From JAGWBD01 sp965220615 (GTDB taxonomy: Bacteria > Chloroflexota > Anaerolineae > Aggregatilineales > Phototrophicaceae), in NCBI GenBank assembly GCA_965220615.1, contig CBDCQL010000002.1, forward strand, positions 372,001-436,000: DNA of 64,000 nt, given 5' to 3'. The notes beneath the pieces were generated by a model. The model ran no database searches. It was not told the DNA's origin and saw only the letters and a program-made list of their open reading frames with translations. The position numbers were made by a program, and so were the translations under genes. Positions 33,643 through 42,786 of this stretch are shown here, one piece after another (within the stretch, counting starts at the first letter, position 1; each line of letters opens with the position of its first letter).

Positions 33643-34842
33643 ATGGGTCTTCGCGATGAGGTGCTGGTCATTGGCGCCGGCCCGGCCGGAATCGCCTGCG
33701 CGCTGGCGCTGGAAGAGGCGGGCATTGATTATCGGGTCATTGACCGGGAAGCGGTCATCGGCTCCACCTGGGACCGTCTGTACCCGTCGCTGAAACTGAA
33801 CACCTCGCGCTTTTATTCGCACATGCCGGGAATGAAATTTCCGCTGCACTTCGGTATCTATGCCAGCGCGCGGCAGTACCATGACTATCTGCTGGACTAC
33901 GTCAGCCAACATGATTTCAACATTCACACCGGCGTGGAGGTACAGCGGGTGTCCCGCGCGGGCAGTGGCTGGCTGGTGGAAAGCAACGGGGGATCTGACA
34001 TCTGGCGCGCCGTGGTCCTGGCGACCGGGCGTTTCGGCAACCCCTGGATGGCGCGACTGCCGGGAATCGAGCGCTTTGAGGGACAGGTGCTGCATTCCGC
34101 TGATTTTCGCAACGAGGCCGATTTTGCCGGGCAGCGAGTCATGGTGGTCGGCAACGGGCCCAGCGGCATGGACCTGGTGGTTGCGCTGGCGACGACGGTG
34201 GACAGGCCGGTCTACCTGGCGCAGCGCACGGGCATCGTGCTGAAACCGCGCTACCCCTGGGGCCTGCCCAAGCATGGCTGGATGTTGCTGACTGAAAAAT
34301 GGCCCAATCGCCTGACGCGTTGGCTGGAGCGGCGCATGCTGGCGCTGGAATACCGCGACGTGGCGGCCAGCGGTATCAAGGTCCCGGGCCCGGGTGAGAC
34401 CACCGGCGCGGCCGGAACGCGCGGACCGGAACTGCTGCATGCGGTGCGCAGCGGTGGGGCGCAGGCGGTGGACGTGCCGGTTGACTTCAGGGCTGAAGCG
34501 GCCATTCTGCCGGATGGCAGCCACCTGCCGCTGGACACGCTGATTTTGGCAACGGGCTTTCGCCCCGTGCTCGATTTCCTCGACGTCGATTACGAGGTGG
34601 ACGAGCAGGGCTTGCCGCTACGAGAAGCGCAGGACTTTCCGGTCTATGAAGGTTATCTGCCGCACACCGGTTACCAGATGCGCGGACAGCCGGGGCTCTT
34701 CGTCACCGGGATTTTCTACAAGGGGCGTGGCGCGATGTATAACTTCGTGGTCGAGGCCCGCATCATTGCGCAGCAAATCGAAGAGCATTTCAGGCAACGG
34801 GCGCCGGCGGAAGCGCTTCCCGACCTGGCGCCCGCGCCATAA
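33643..34842 (+). CDS. FAD-dependent flavin monooxygenase-like oxidoreductase
   Basis: The 399-residue enzyme has the FAD motif VLVIGAGPAGIACALALEEAG, the NADPH motif VMVVGNGPSGMDLVVALA near residue 165 and the linking LATGFRPVLDFLD. This is the two-dinucleotide-domain arrangement of YUCCA and FMO-type monooxygenases (GSTWDRLYPSLKLNT is also family-like). A typical FMO fingerprint FxGxxxHxxx is replaced by FEGQVLHSADF, a close match. It starts at ATG 33643, 4 bases after the previous stop, and ends 9 bases from the convergent molybdoenzyme. The substrate is unknown. Confidence 0.8.
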   Translation: MGLRDEVLVIGAGPAGIACALALEEAGIDYRVIDREAVIGSTWDRLYPSLKLNTSRFYSHMPGMKFPLHFGIYASARQYHDYLLDYVSQHDFNIHTGVEVQRVSRAGSGWLVESNGGSDIWRAVVLATGRFGNPWMARLPGIERFEGQVLHSADFRNEADFAGQRVMVVGNGPSGMDLVVALATTVDRPVYLAQRTGIVLKPRYPWGLPKHGWMLLTEKWPNRLTRWLERRMLALEYRDVAASGIKVPGPGETTGAAGTRGPELLHAVRSGGAQAVDVPVDFRAEAAILPDGSHLPLDTLILATGFRPVLDFLDVDYEVDEQGLPLREAQDFPVYEGYLPHTGYQMRGQPGLFVTGIFYKGRGAMYNFVVEARIIAQQIEEHFRQRAPAEALPDLAPAP

Positions 34843-34851
34843 AGAACAGCC

Positions 34852-36531
34852 CTAGGCTTCGCTTTCGGCTGCGGCGTCCAGCACCAGGTCCACGTTGCGG
34901 CCGTGAACGCCGGTTGCACCGCTGGGCCGGGTGCCGCGAACGCTTTCGATTTGTGGTACGTACTCACCATCGACGCTGCGCACCTCAATGCGATGGCGAC
35001 CCTCACTGAAAGGCATGTCGAAGCGCCACAGTACCCAGGTCTTGTCCGAAAGCGGGTCGCGCAACTGCGCTTCCTGCCAGTCGCCCTCGTCCATGCGCAC
35101 CTCGACTTTCGAGACAGAGCGGTCTCCGGCGTGGGCGATTCCACCCACCGGAATGTAGGTCATGCCCTCGCTCATGAAGGCCATGTCGGTGGCCACCACG
35201 TCAATCACCGACGTGGTCTGCATCAGGGCTTCCTCGTCCCAGCCACGCGTGACCCAGTAGCCCTGCTCGTAGTCTTCCACGACCTCGATGCCTGTGATCC
35301 ACTTGGGCTGTTTCATGCCATAGCGATCGGGGATGTAAATGCGCAACGGAAAGCCGTTGCGTTCCGGCAGGGGCTGGTCGTCCCAGGCGTAAGCCAGCAT
35401 GATGCGCTGGTCTTCATTGATCAGGTCGATGTCGACCGTTTCGTGAAAGCCGTCCCCGCCGAAAATGCGCAGGAACTGGGCGCCTTCCTGTACTTTCGCC
35501 CTCGTCAGCAGGTCCTGCAGGCTGAAACCGGTCCACTTCTGTGTGCCTATCAGGTCACCGCCGATGCGATTGGAGATGCAGGACAGGGTCAGGTACTGGT
35601 CCATGGGTCGGAAGTCGCTGCGCAAGTCCGCCAGTGTCAACTCAAGCGGGTTGTCCACCATACCCGTGACGGGCAGGGTCCAGCTATCCTCTTCGAGGAC
35701 CGGTGGGCGCGAACTGATATCGATGCGATAGTGCTTGTCGACCGGCGTCAGTTCCTGCCGCGTACCGGGCACGGGCTGCACCGATGCTTCCGCGTTGGGC
35801 AGGACCCCTCCGCTCGTACTGGCGTAGCGCACCGTCGTGGCGCTGCCGCCGCCTTCCCTCAACAGGGCGCCCACACCGGCGCCAACGACGGTGATGGTGG
35901 CCGCTGCGCCCCCCATGCGCACAAGAAAGCTGCGACGGTCAAGCGTTTCGACCGATGCCTCTTCGGCCGCCGTTTCCTCCGGCGCCGGGCTGGCCAGCAA
36001 TCTGTTATACATGGCTGCCAGGGCAAGGCCCCAACCGGCAAAGGCGACCACTATCCAGAGAAAATTGATGGCGGGCCCGGTCAGGGCGGAGAAGTTGACG
36101 TCATTACTCAACAGGGCCACAGGCAAGCCGAATACCAGACCGGGGATCAGGCCCGCCTGAAAGCTGAGGCGTCCTGCGCTGCGGCGACGGGCCAGGTGGT
36201 AGAAGATCGCGCCGATGACCGCGCCGGTGATGACCATTCCGGCGATACCCATCAATTGCTCGGCGGCCTTGGCCGCTGTAGAGGTTTCGCCCAGTTGCAG
36301 CGTGGTAATGATGGACACCATGGTATCGATGGCGAAGGTGATGAGCCCGCCTGGCATGTTGCGCGCCGCCCAGTCGAGCACGTCAAAGGGCACAAATGGC
36401 GTGCCCAGAAATGCGTCGGCAAGCCAGAAAATGGCCACCAGCGGGATCGTCAGCAGCAGGCCTGCCAGCACACCGTAGCCGATAGCCCGTCCGCCCCGTT
36501 CTGTTCCCGTCATGGATCTTTCTTCGTTCAT
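34852..36531 (-). CDS. Membrane-fused molybdopterin-dependent oxidoreductase (sulfite oxidase family)
   Basis: The 559-residue product joins an N-terminal membrane part (four helices, residues 15-175) to a Mo-cofactor domain of the sulfite oxidase/YedY family. A twin-arginine-like RRSFLVRMGGAAATITVVG at about residue 200 precedes the Mo domain, so the region may be exported by a second signal inside the protein. The probable Mo-ligand Cys is in LTLSCISNRIGGD, followed by IGTQKWTGFSLQDLL and YGMKQPKWITGIEVV. The C-terminal Mo-co dimerisation domain has VRMDEGDWQEAQL and RIEVRSVDG. ATG 36531 was chosen, with AGGAT nearby; GTG 36537 is possible. The substrate is unproven. Confidence 0.83.
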   Translation of the reverse strand: MNEERSMTGTERGGRAIGYGVLAGLLLTIPLVAIFWLADAFLGTPFVPFDVLDWAARNMPGGLITFAIDTMVSIITTLQLGETSTAAKAAEQLMGIAGMVITGAVIGAIFYHLARRRSAGRLSFQAGLIPGLVFGLPVALLSNDVNFSALTGPAINFLWIVVAFAGWGLALAAMYNRLLASPAPEETAAEEASVETLDRRSFLVRMGGAAATITVVGAGVGALLREGGGSATTVRYASTSGGVLPNAEASVQPVPGTRQELTPVDKHYRIDISSRPPVLEEDSWTLPVTGMVDNPLELTLADLRSDFRPMDQYLTLSCISNRIGGDLIGTQKWTGFSLQDLLTRAKVQEGAQFLRIFGGDGFHETVDIDLINEDQRIMLAYAWDDQPLPERNGFPLRIYIPDRYGMKQPKWITGIEVVEDYEQGYWVTRGWDEEALMQTTSVIDVVATDMAFMSEGMTYIPVGGIAHAGDRSVSKVEVRMDEGDWQEAQLRDPLSDKTWVLWRFDMPFSEGRHRIEVRSVDGEYVPQIESVRGTRPSGATGVHGRNVDLVLDAAAESEA

Positions 36532-36664
36532 AGCCACATCCTGTTATGAGTGAGACCAGTATACAACACATTGTCCACGGCCATCTTGCGAAACCCTTAC
36601 GGTTGGCGGCAGCGTGAACATGGGCATACAATTCCAGACGTTCCCGGTCGCGGAGAACTTACCC

Positions 36665-37732
36665 ATGCTCATCGTGGATGCACACGAGGACATTGCCTTT
36701 AACTGGCTGGCTGGCGGGCGCGACTGGCGCCGCAGCGCGCTGGACATCCGGCGCGAGGAAGCGGGTCAGGCCGACAAGCGGCGGGCCGGTCTGGTCAGCA
36801 CCGGCCTGCCAGAGTCACTTGCCGGGGGCGTGGCAGTGATTTGTGCCACGCTTTTCACCGCGCCGCGCAGCCGCAACGCCAGCGCCTGGGACAGCCTCAG
36901 TTACAGCGACGCGCAGGAAGCCTGCGCCCTGGCTTCGAGCCAGCTTGACTACTACGAACGCCTGGCGGACGAACACGATCAGGTTTCTCTGGTGGCGGAC
37001 AGGGGGCAGCTGGACGCGGTGCTGGCGACCTGGGAGGGTGGCCGGCCCGAAACGGAGCGTGAGGTTGGCCTGGTGGTGCTGATGGAGAACGCCGACCCGA
37101 TCATCGAGCCCGAGCAATTTGAAGAGTGGTATGCGCGCGGCGTGCGTATCGTGGGGCCGGCATGGACGGCTTCCCGCTACTGCGGCGGAACCGGGCAACC
37201 CGGCTCCTTGACGGACGAGGGACGCGAATTGCTGGAAATCATGGCGGAGTTTGGCGCGCTGCTCGATCTGTCGCACATGGCGGAAGAAGCCTGCCGCGAG
37301 GCGCTGGACCGCTACGAGGGGCCGGTTTTCGCCAGCCACAGCAACCCGCGCCGCTTCTGCGATACAGACCGGCACCTTGAAGATGGCATGATTCGCCAGC
37401 TGGCGGAGCGTGATGGCGTCTGCGGCGCTGTTTTGTTCAATCGCTTCCTCAGCAACCACTGGAGCGGACCGCAGCGTCTGCCGCTGGACGTTGTGTTGCA
37501 GGTGATAGACCACGTTTGCCAGTTGACCGGCAGCGCCGACCACGTGGGCATCGGCAGCGATCTCGACGGTGGCTTCGGCGCGGAGAGCGCGCCGGCGGGC
37601 ATCGACACGGTGGCTGATCTCGGGGTCATCGCTGGCGGCCTGGCCGAACGCGGTTACCAAACCGATGACATTGCCGCGATAATGAGCGGCAACATGTTGC
37701 GAATGCTGAAGGCCACCTTGCCGGAAGGTTGA
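36665..37732 (+). CDS. Membrane dipeptidase-like metallopeptidase (M19)
   Basis: The 355-residue amidohydrolase-fold dipeptidase has metal residues in the N-terminal DAHEDIAFN (His-x-Asp), the bridging Glu in VVLMENADPI, FASHSNPR, and the final GSDLDGG. The family hydrolyses L-D or L-L dipeptides, and some members act on D-containing dipeptides, which fits the D-aminoacylase operon elsewhere in the window. ATG 36665 follows GGAGAAC. It is followed by a 154-residue membrane protein. Confidence 0.83.
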   Translation: MLIVDAHEDIAFNWLAGGRDWRRSALDIRREEAGQADKRRAGLVSTGLPESLAGGVAVICATLFTAPRSRNASAWDSLSYSDAQEACALASSQLDYYERLADEHDQVSLVADRGQLDAVLATWEGGRPETEREVGLVVLMENADPIIEPEQFEEWYARGVRIVGPAWTASRYCGGTGQPGSLTDEGRELLEIMAEFGALLDLSHMAEEACREALDRYEGPVFASHSNPRRFCDTDRHLEDGMIRQLAERDGVCGAVLFNRFLSNHWSGPQRLPLDVVLQVIDHVCQLTGSADHVGIGSDLDGGFGAESAPAGIDTVADLGVIAGGLAERGYQTDDIAAIMSGNMLRMLKATLPEG

Positions 37733-37736
37733 TTCT

Positions 37737-38201
37737 GTGCAACGCTTCGAACAGATCGGGATGCTGTTGGGAACAGCCGGCGTCATGATGGCGGTGACGG
37801 GGTTGTTCCCGGGCCTCACCGGCCAGGTTGCGGTGGGTGGCATTGGCGCCCTGCAGCTGGTGACCATGCTGGCCGGGCTTAGCCTGCTGATCTTTGGCGC
37901 CCTGCTTTACGTCAAGGCGGCTTTTTATCCCCGTGCCCGGGCGACGTTTGCGCAGCAAATTGCGGTGCGTCTCTCGCTGACGGCGCTGCTCATCGCCGGC
38001 ATGGCCTCCGTTGCCGACGTCGTGGGCTTCGGTTCCAACGTCCACGCCCTGTATGCAGAGGATATTTATTTCGGCCCGCTTCAGGCGGCCGGTCTCATCG
38101 GCGGATTCGGTGTGGCCGCCTCAGGAGTCCTGCTTTATGCCCTGGGTGGTATGCGCGGCCAGAACCGGGAGGACGACAATGGCCGGAATTCGTCGACGTG
38201 A
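37737..38201 (+). CDS. Four-helix membrane protein, 154 residues
   Basis: The product has hydrophobic segments near residues 8-28 (LLGTAGVMMAVTGLFPGL), 32-58 (LQLVTMLAGLSLLIFGALLYV), 75-95 and 110-135. It starts with GTG 37737 behind GGAAGG and follows the dipeptidase by 4 bases, so it is probably cotranscribed. It is an uncharacterised family to me. Confidence 0.55.
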   Translation: MQRFEQIGMLLGTAGVMMAVTGLFPGLTGQVAVGGIGALQLVTMLAGLSLLIFGALLYVKAAFYPRARATFAQQIAVRLSLTALLIAGMASVADVVGFGSNVHALYAEDIYFGPLQAAGLIGGFGVAASGVLLYALGGMRGQNREDDNGRNSST

Positions 38202-38207
38202 ATCGCC

Positions 38208-39497
38208 TCAGGCGCGTACAAGGCGGTAAATGACGCCCGCGTAGTCGAGGACGTAGAGTTCGCCATCCTCGTCTTCACCGAAGGAAGTAATCTGCAAGGC
38301 GGTCTCGGCGAAGAGCATGTTTTGCCAGTCACCGGTTTCGTCACGCCAGGCGGCCCACACCTTGCCGCTGCACCAGTCGCCGTAGAAATAAATACCCTGC
38401 AGTTCCGGCAGGGAGAAACCGCGGTAGACGTAGCCGCCGGTGATGGAACAACCGTCCCCGCGACCGTATTCCAGTGCGGGCAACTGCATGTCGGCTGTGA
38501 TGGTCTCGCCGCTGTAGGGCAGACTGCCTTCCATGGGGCGCCAGCCATAGTTGATGCCGCCCGGGCTGTCGGCGGGCTGGACGTTCACTTCCTCCAGCCG
38601 GTTCTGGCCGACGTCGGCAATGTAGAGTTCGCCGGTGACGCGGTCAAAGCTGAAGCGCCAGGGGTTGCGCAGGCCCCAGGCCCAGATCTGCTGCGCGAGC
38701 AGGAGGTTGCGAGTCAGGCCGGGATTGTCCGGCGGGACGCCGTAGCCACCCTCCACGTCCACGTCGAGGCGCAGGATCGTGCCGAGCAGGGTGGCCGGGT
38801 TCTGCCCGCTGTTTAGCGGGTCGCCGGCGGAGCCGCCGTCGCCCAGCCCAATGTAGAGATAGCCGTCAGGGCCAAACTCAATCTGACCACCGTTATGGTT
38901 GGTGTAGGGTTGCTGCACCCTGAGGATCGGCAGTCGACTTCCCGTGTCCACCGTCGCCGGATCGTCCGGTCGCAGGCTGTAGCGTTCCAGCACGGTGTCG
39001 CCACGGTGATCGCTGTAGTGCACGAAGAAGCGACCGTTTTCCTCGAAGTCGGGATGAAAGGCAAGCCCCAGCAGGCCACGCTCGGAAAACTGCCGCATCG
39101 AGTCCCTGCTGACGAGAGCGGTCAGGTCCAGCCAGGGGTCCGGCTGCAGCACGTCATCAACCATGAGACGAATGCGGCCGTGCTGTTCCAGCACGAAGAG
39201 TCGGTCGCTGCCGTCGCCGGCGTGCGTCAAATAGACCGGACGATACAGGCCGGAAGCGATCGGGTGCAGACGATAGCGCGAGGGATTCGGTCGCGTCGGC
39301 GGCGGTGGAGGAACCGGCGTCGGCGTTTCCTGTGCGGATTCTACCGTCGGCGTCGTCTCCTGTGCCAGCGCGGGGGACGCGATCAGGGCAAGGAGCGAGA
39401 CGGTGAGGATTGCAGTCGCACGGCAGATGTGGTGGCGGGCGAAGCCCGGAACCAGGCGATTCGGAAACGAGCGACGGATGACGGCTGGCGGATTCAT
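38208..39497 (-). CDS. PQQ-type soluble sugar dehydrogenase (glucose/sorbosone dehydrogenase family)
   Basis: The 429-residue secreted beta-propeller has a long basic leader and a signal peptide (TAILTVSLLALIASPALA), then a Pro/Thr-rich linker (TPTPVPPPPPTRPNPS). The propeller shows RLFVLEQHGRIRL, ERGLLGLAFHPDFEENG, YTNHNGGQIEFGPDG, YIGLGDGGSAGDPLNSGQ and GLRNPWRFSFD, the family's catalytic and calcium-PQQ region. It should oxidise an aldose or related sugar in the outer compartment. The ATG overlaps the upstream stop as ATGA, so it is coupled to the UDP-glucose dehydrogenase-like gene. The 3' end is 6 bases from the convergent gene. Confidence 0.85.
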   Translation of the reverse strand: MNPPAVIRRSFPNRLVPGFARHHICRATAILTVSLLALIASPALAQETTPTVESAQETPTPVPPPPPTRPNPSRYRLHPIASGLYRPVYLTHAGDGSDRLFVLEQHGRIRLMVDDVLQPDPWLDLTALVSRDSMRQFSERGLLGLAFHPDFEENGRFFVHYSDHRGDTVLERYSLRPDDPATVDTGSRLPILRVQQPYTNHNGGQIEFGPDGYLYIGLGDGGSAGDPLNSGQNPATLLGTILRLDVDVEGGYGVPPDNPGLTRNLLLAQQIWAWGLRNPWRFSFDRVTGELYIADVGQNRLEEVNVQPADSPGGINYGWRPMEGSLPYSGETITADMQLPALEYGRGDGCSITGGYVYRGFSLPELQGIYFYGDWCSGKVWAAWRDETGDWQNMLFAETALQITSFGEDEDGELYVLDYAGVIYRLVRA

Positions 39498-40891
39498 CTG
39501 CTGGTCGTCCTTTCATCGCCTTGCATGAAGGGAGAGCCGACCGCCAGATAGCGGTAGCCCTTTTGCAACAGTTCCCGATAGTCAGGGATCATGCGGCGCC
39601 CGTCTACAATGAGGGCCGGCGGCGCCAGGTGCCGTTCGATACTGCCGGAAAGGCCGCGAAACTCTTCCCAGTCGGTGGAAATGAAAAGGCAGTCGCTGCC
39701 GCAGAGGGCCTCCTCGGCGCTTTCGTGATAGCGGATGCGGGCGAAGAGCGGATTGCGCGTGGGATCAAGAGCCTGGCTGGCTTCGACCATGGCCAACGGA
39801 TCGTAGGCATGCAACGCGCGGGCGCCGGCTTCGAGCAGGCCCTGCGCCACGGCCAGCGAGGACGAATCGCGTACGTCGTTGGTCTTTTTCTTGAAGGCCA
39901 GGCCCAGCAGGGCGACGGTCTTGCCGCTGAAATCATAATCGGCTTCCTGGCGGGCACGCTCGATCAGGTAGACCTTCTGGTATTCGTTGATGTGGTACAC
40001 GGCCTCCAGCAGATCCGTATTTTGCCCTGCGCCTCCCAGTTGCCAGGCCAGCGACCGGATGTCCTTGCCAAAGCAGGAGCCGCCGGCGCCGTTGGACACG
40101 TAGGAGCCCCAGGTGCTGATGCGTTGATCGGCGGTGACGCCACGCTTCAGGTCTTCCATGTGCACGTTGGGAAAGGTCTCGGCAAGGCGCGCGCCGACGC
40201 CGTTCCAGAAGGAGATGTAGGTCAGCAGCAGGGTGTTGCTGACGTACTTGATGGCCTCGGCGGTCTCGGGGGTGGTCTCTATGTACTGGATACGCACGTG
40301 ATTGTGGAACTGGGAATAGAGACGGCGAATGCCCTCGAAGTCCTCCTGGCTGTCCGCACCCACGACCACCCGGTCCGGGTGACGGGAGCGGGCGACGGCC
40401 TCGCCTTCCGGCAGAAACTCCGGATTGGAGGCGATGCCAAAGTTGGGCACGCCGTGCTCGCGCAGGAACGCTTCCAGCCGCCTCGCGGTGCCCACCGGGA
40501 CCGTACTCTTGTTGATAATGACCACTCGTCGCGGGTCCCGGCGATTGGCCAGCAGGGGCGCGATGGTGCCCAGGGCGTCGAAGTAGTAACTCAGGTCGGC
40601 GGAACCATTGGCGCCGGAAGGAGTCGGCAGACATAGAAAAATCGTGTCCGTCCCGTCGATGACGTCCCGCAAGTCATCGACGAAGTGCAGGCTGCGGCCG
40701 ATCTTGTCGGCGATGATATCGGCCAGGCCGGGTTCATTGACGTAGCGCTCGATGGCTTCGCGGCGGGCGCTGCGAAACGCCGTCAGCCTGTCCGCGTCAA
40801 CGTCACAGGCCCAAACGTCATGGCCATATTCCGAGCTTACGGCGGCGTGGGTGAGGCCTACGAAACCGGCCCCGACGACGATGATTTTCAC
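39494..40891 (-). CDS. UDP-glucose/GDP-mannose 6-dehydrogenase
   Basis: The 465-residue enzyme oxidises a nucleotide sugar to its uronate for surface glycans. The NAD motif MKIIVVGAGFVGLTHAAV opens it, LCLPTPSG and NKSTVPVGT follow, FGIASNPEFLPEGEAV is family-specific, and the catalytic Cys273 is in GGSCFGKDIRSL. The C-terminal domain has GKTVALLGLAFKKKTNDVR. It is nearer the UDP-glucose type but GDP-mannose cannot be excluded. It precedes the PQQ dehydrogenase on the same strand. Confidence 0.88.
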   Translation of the reverse strand: MKIIVVGAGFVGLTHAAVSSEYGHDVWACDVDADRLTAFRSARREAIERYVNEPGLADIIADKIGRSLHFVDDLRDVIDGTDTIFLCLPTPSGANGSADLSYYFDALGTIAPLLANRRDPRRVVIINKSTVPVGTARRLEAFLREHGVPNFGIASNPEFLPEGEAVARSRHPDRVVVGADSQEDFEGIRRLYSQFHNHVRIQYIETTPETAEAIKYVSNTLLLTYISFWNGVGARLAETFPNVHMEDLKRGVTADQRISTWGSYVSNGAGGSCFGKDIRSLAWQLGGAGQNTDLLEAVYHINEYQKVYLIERARQEADYDFSGKTVALLGLAFKKKTNDVRDSSSLAVAQGLLEAGARALHAYDPLAMVEASQALDPTRNPLFARIRYHESAEEALCGSDCLFISTDWEEFRGLSGSIERHLAPPALIVDGRRMIPDYRELLQKGYRYLAVGSPFMQGDERTTSR

Positions 40892-40949
40892 CGCATCCCC
40901 CTGGGTTTCCGGGCTGCATGCTGTGCCAGTCTATCACAGAGTGTACGCA

Positions 40950-42272
40950 TCAGGGTTGGGGGTACTGCATCAGACGCGCGACGCGGCGCCCCAGTTCGAC
41001 GGCGTAATTGGTGCCGCGGTCCCAGGGGTAGACCTGGCTCATGTTGGCCAGGTACAGGCCGGGCCAGGGGGTCCTGAGGTCCGGGATCTTCTCGCTGTGG
41101 TTGATCCCGGGCACGGGTTGGGCATAGGGCGCGCGAAATACCCAGGCCTTGCGCAGCCAGTCCGGCCGGTAGTCAGGGTTAATGAGCGGCAAGGCGGACG
41201 TGAAGCGCTGGACCAGCGCCTCTTCATCCAGTTGAAACCAGAGGTGATCGGGCGGGACATAGTCGCCGCAATAGACCAAAATGTCACCGCCGTAGTGACG
41301 GCGGTCCATCCAGTTGCTGTGCTCCACCAACGCAAGAAAGGGAAACTGACTGCGTTCGCGGTCCGGGCTGGTGGCGGGCAGGTTGAGCCAGTAGGTGCCG
41401 TCGGTCAACAACGAGCGTCTGAGTGCCAGAACGACACAGACCCCGCCGATACTCCGCAACGCCGCGAGTTGCCGGCCGTAGGGGCTGTCGGCCAGCCCTT
41501 CACAGAGACGCAACATGAGCCGTGGGGAACTGGTGCTCAGGACGCGGTCAAAGCGATGTTCGCTGCCATTCTTCAGACCAATAGAGAGCCTTTCGCCGCG
41601 CTGTGCCACCCGCGTCACGGGCGTGTTGAAGCGGATGCCCGCTCCCTGGCGCCGACAGTCTTCGGCGAGGGCGTTGAGAAAAGCCTGAAAGCCGCCCTCG
41701 AATGTGCCCAGACGCAGGCTGCGCGATACGATGCGCGCCCACAGCCAGGCCATGTTGACATCGCGATAGCGATCGCTGAACTTGCCGATCAGCAGAGGCT
41801 GCCACAGCCGCTGGTAGGCTTCCTCGCCCATGTGACGCTGCAGCCAGTCGTGGGCTGTCAACCTTTCCAGCGGGCGCCAGTCCTTCATCATCTTGAGACG
41901 CAGGGCGGCCAGCCCCATTCGCAGGTTGGCCAGGGGTGACAGCGGCAGCAGCAGGGCTGAAGGCGAAATCTCTGCGCGGTAGATTCGCCCATCGATCCAG
42001 TAGCTGGTTTTCGGACGCGGGAAAACCAGCTTGTGGCCCAGGCCCATCTCCTCGATGAGTTGCAGGATATGGCGGTCGCCTTCAAACCAGTGGTGATAAA
42101 ATTTCTCCAAATGCCAGTCCCAGCCTTCGTCGCGGAAACCGGCTGCCAGCCCGCCCGCGCGTTCTCCGCTCTCGAATAGCTGTACATGATGGCCGGCAAG
42201 CGCGAGGTCACGGGCCGCGCTCAAACCGGTGACGCCGGCGCCAATGATGCCAACGTGGAGCGGAGTGGTCAT
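40950..42272 (-). CDS. FAD-dependent amine oxidase-fold (protoporphyrinogen oxidase-like) protein
   Basis: The 440-residue flavoenzyme has the FAD motif VGIIGAGVTGLSAARDLALAG, the turn ESGERAGGLAAGFRD and a C-terminal closing motif (LYLANMSQVYPWDRGTNYAVE). The central region WDWHLEKFYHHWF is typical of a subgroup near UDP-galactopyranose mutase or protoporphyrinogen oxidase-like enzymes. The ATG 42272 was chosen because it sits just before the Rossmann strand. It is divergent from the 115-residue protein across 98 bases. A role with polysaccharide genes is likely, as this subgroup is often in glycan clusters. Confidence 0.78.
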   Translation of the reverse strand: MTTPLHVGIIGAGVTGLSAARDLALAGHHVQLFESGERAGGLAAGFRDEGWDWHLEKFYHHWFEGDRHILQLIEEMGLGHKLVFPRPKTSYWIDGRIYRAEISPSALLLPLSPLANLRMGLAALRLKMMKDWRPLERLTAHDWLQRHMGEEAYQRLWQPLLIGKFSDRYRDVNMAWLWARIVSRSLRLGTFEGGFQAFLNALAEDCRRQGAGIRFNTPVTRVAQRGERLSIGLKNGSEHRFDRVLSTSSPRLMLRLCEGLADSPYGRQLAALRSIGGVCVVLALRRSLLTDGTYWLNLPATSPDRERSQFPFLALVEHSNWMDRRHYGGDILVYCGDYVPPDHLWFQLDEEALVQRFTSALPLINPDYRPDWLRKAWVFRAPYAQPVPGINHSEKIPDLRTPWPGLYLANMSQVYPWDRGTNYAVELGRRVARLMQYPQP

Positions 42273-42370
42273 GGTTGTTACCGGCCGGGCCTCACGGTCT
42301 TGTTTGGCGGAAGGGTTTGCGCAAAAGTGGTACACTGTATGCTGGCGCGCGGCCACAGACAAGGACTCCC

Positions 42371-42718
42371 ATGAGCAATCATCCCGATCACGAAAATTCT
42401 CCGGACTGGTTGCAGCCGATTGAGGACCTGGCCAACGAACAGTTGGGCGAGGGCTCGGCCTGTGAACAGGTACACCCGATCGTGGTGCGCTGGTTCGAAC
42501 AGTTGATGCAAGGCGATCCACCGCTGTCCCGCGATGCGGTCCAGCAGGCGGTCTCCTGCCTGGCCACGGAAGTATACTACAGTACCCCGGAGGAAGTGGC
42601 CGAAGCTCTCGAGAGCACGCTTGACGAGGAAGACGTCATCCTGTGGGTCGAGCAGATCCTGCTGATTGGTCGTGCCTTTGAGAGTTCCTTGCGCCAGGGT
42701 GAACTGGACGACCTCTAG
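42371..42718 (+). CDS. Acidic protein of unknown function, 115 residues
   Basis: The product is soluble, helical and acidic, starting MSNHPDHENSPDWLQPIEDL and ending QGELDDL. No motif or family is recognised. It starts at ATG 42371 behind AAGGA and is followed 68 bases later by the 334-residue gene on the same strand. It may be a small partner or an adaptor. Confidence 0.55.
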   Translation: MSNHPDHENSPDWLQPIEDLANEQLGEGSACEQVHPIVVRWFEQLMQGDPPLSRDAVQQAVSCLATEVYYSTPEEVAEALESTLDEEDVILWVEQILLIGRAFESSLRQGELDDL

Positions 42719-42786
42719 CTTTTTGTATTGTGGCCCGCCGGGTTCCCTGACCGGTCCGCAGGGCTTCAACAGGAAAGATTTCCCGC

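Noticed and set aside
34903..36549. 548-codon open frame on the plus strand
   Set aside because: It is antisense to the molybdopterin oxidoreductase and has no recognisable motif.
42725..42775. Hairpin CCCTG/CAGGG after the 115-residue gene
   Set aside because: The stem is only five bases and no T tract follows it, so a terminator is not supported; the two genes may be cotranscribed.
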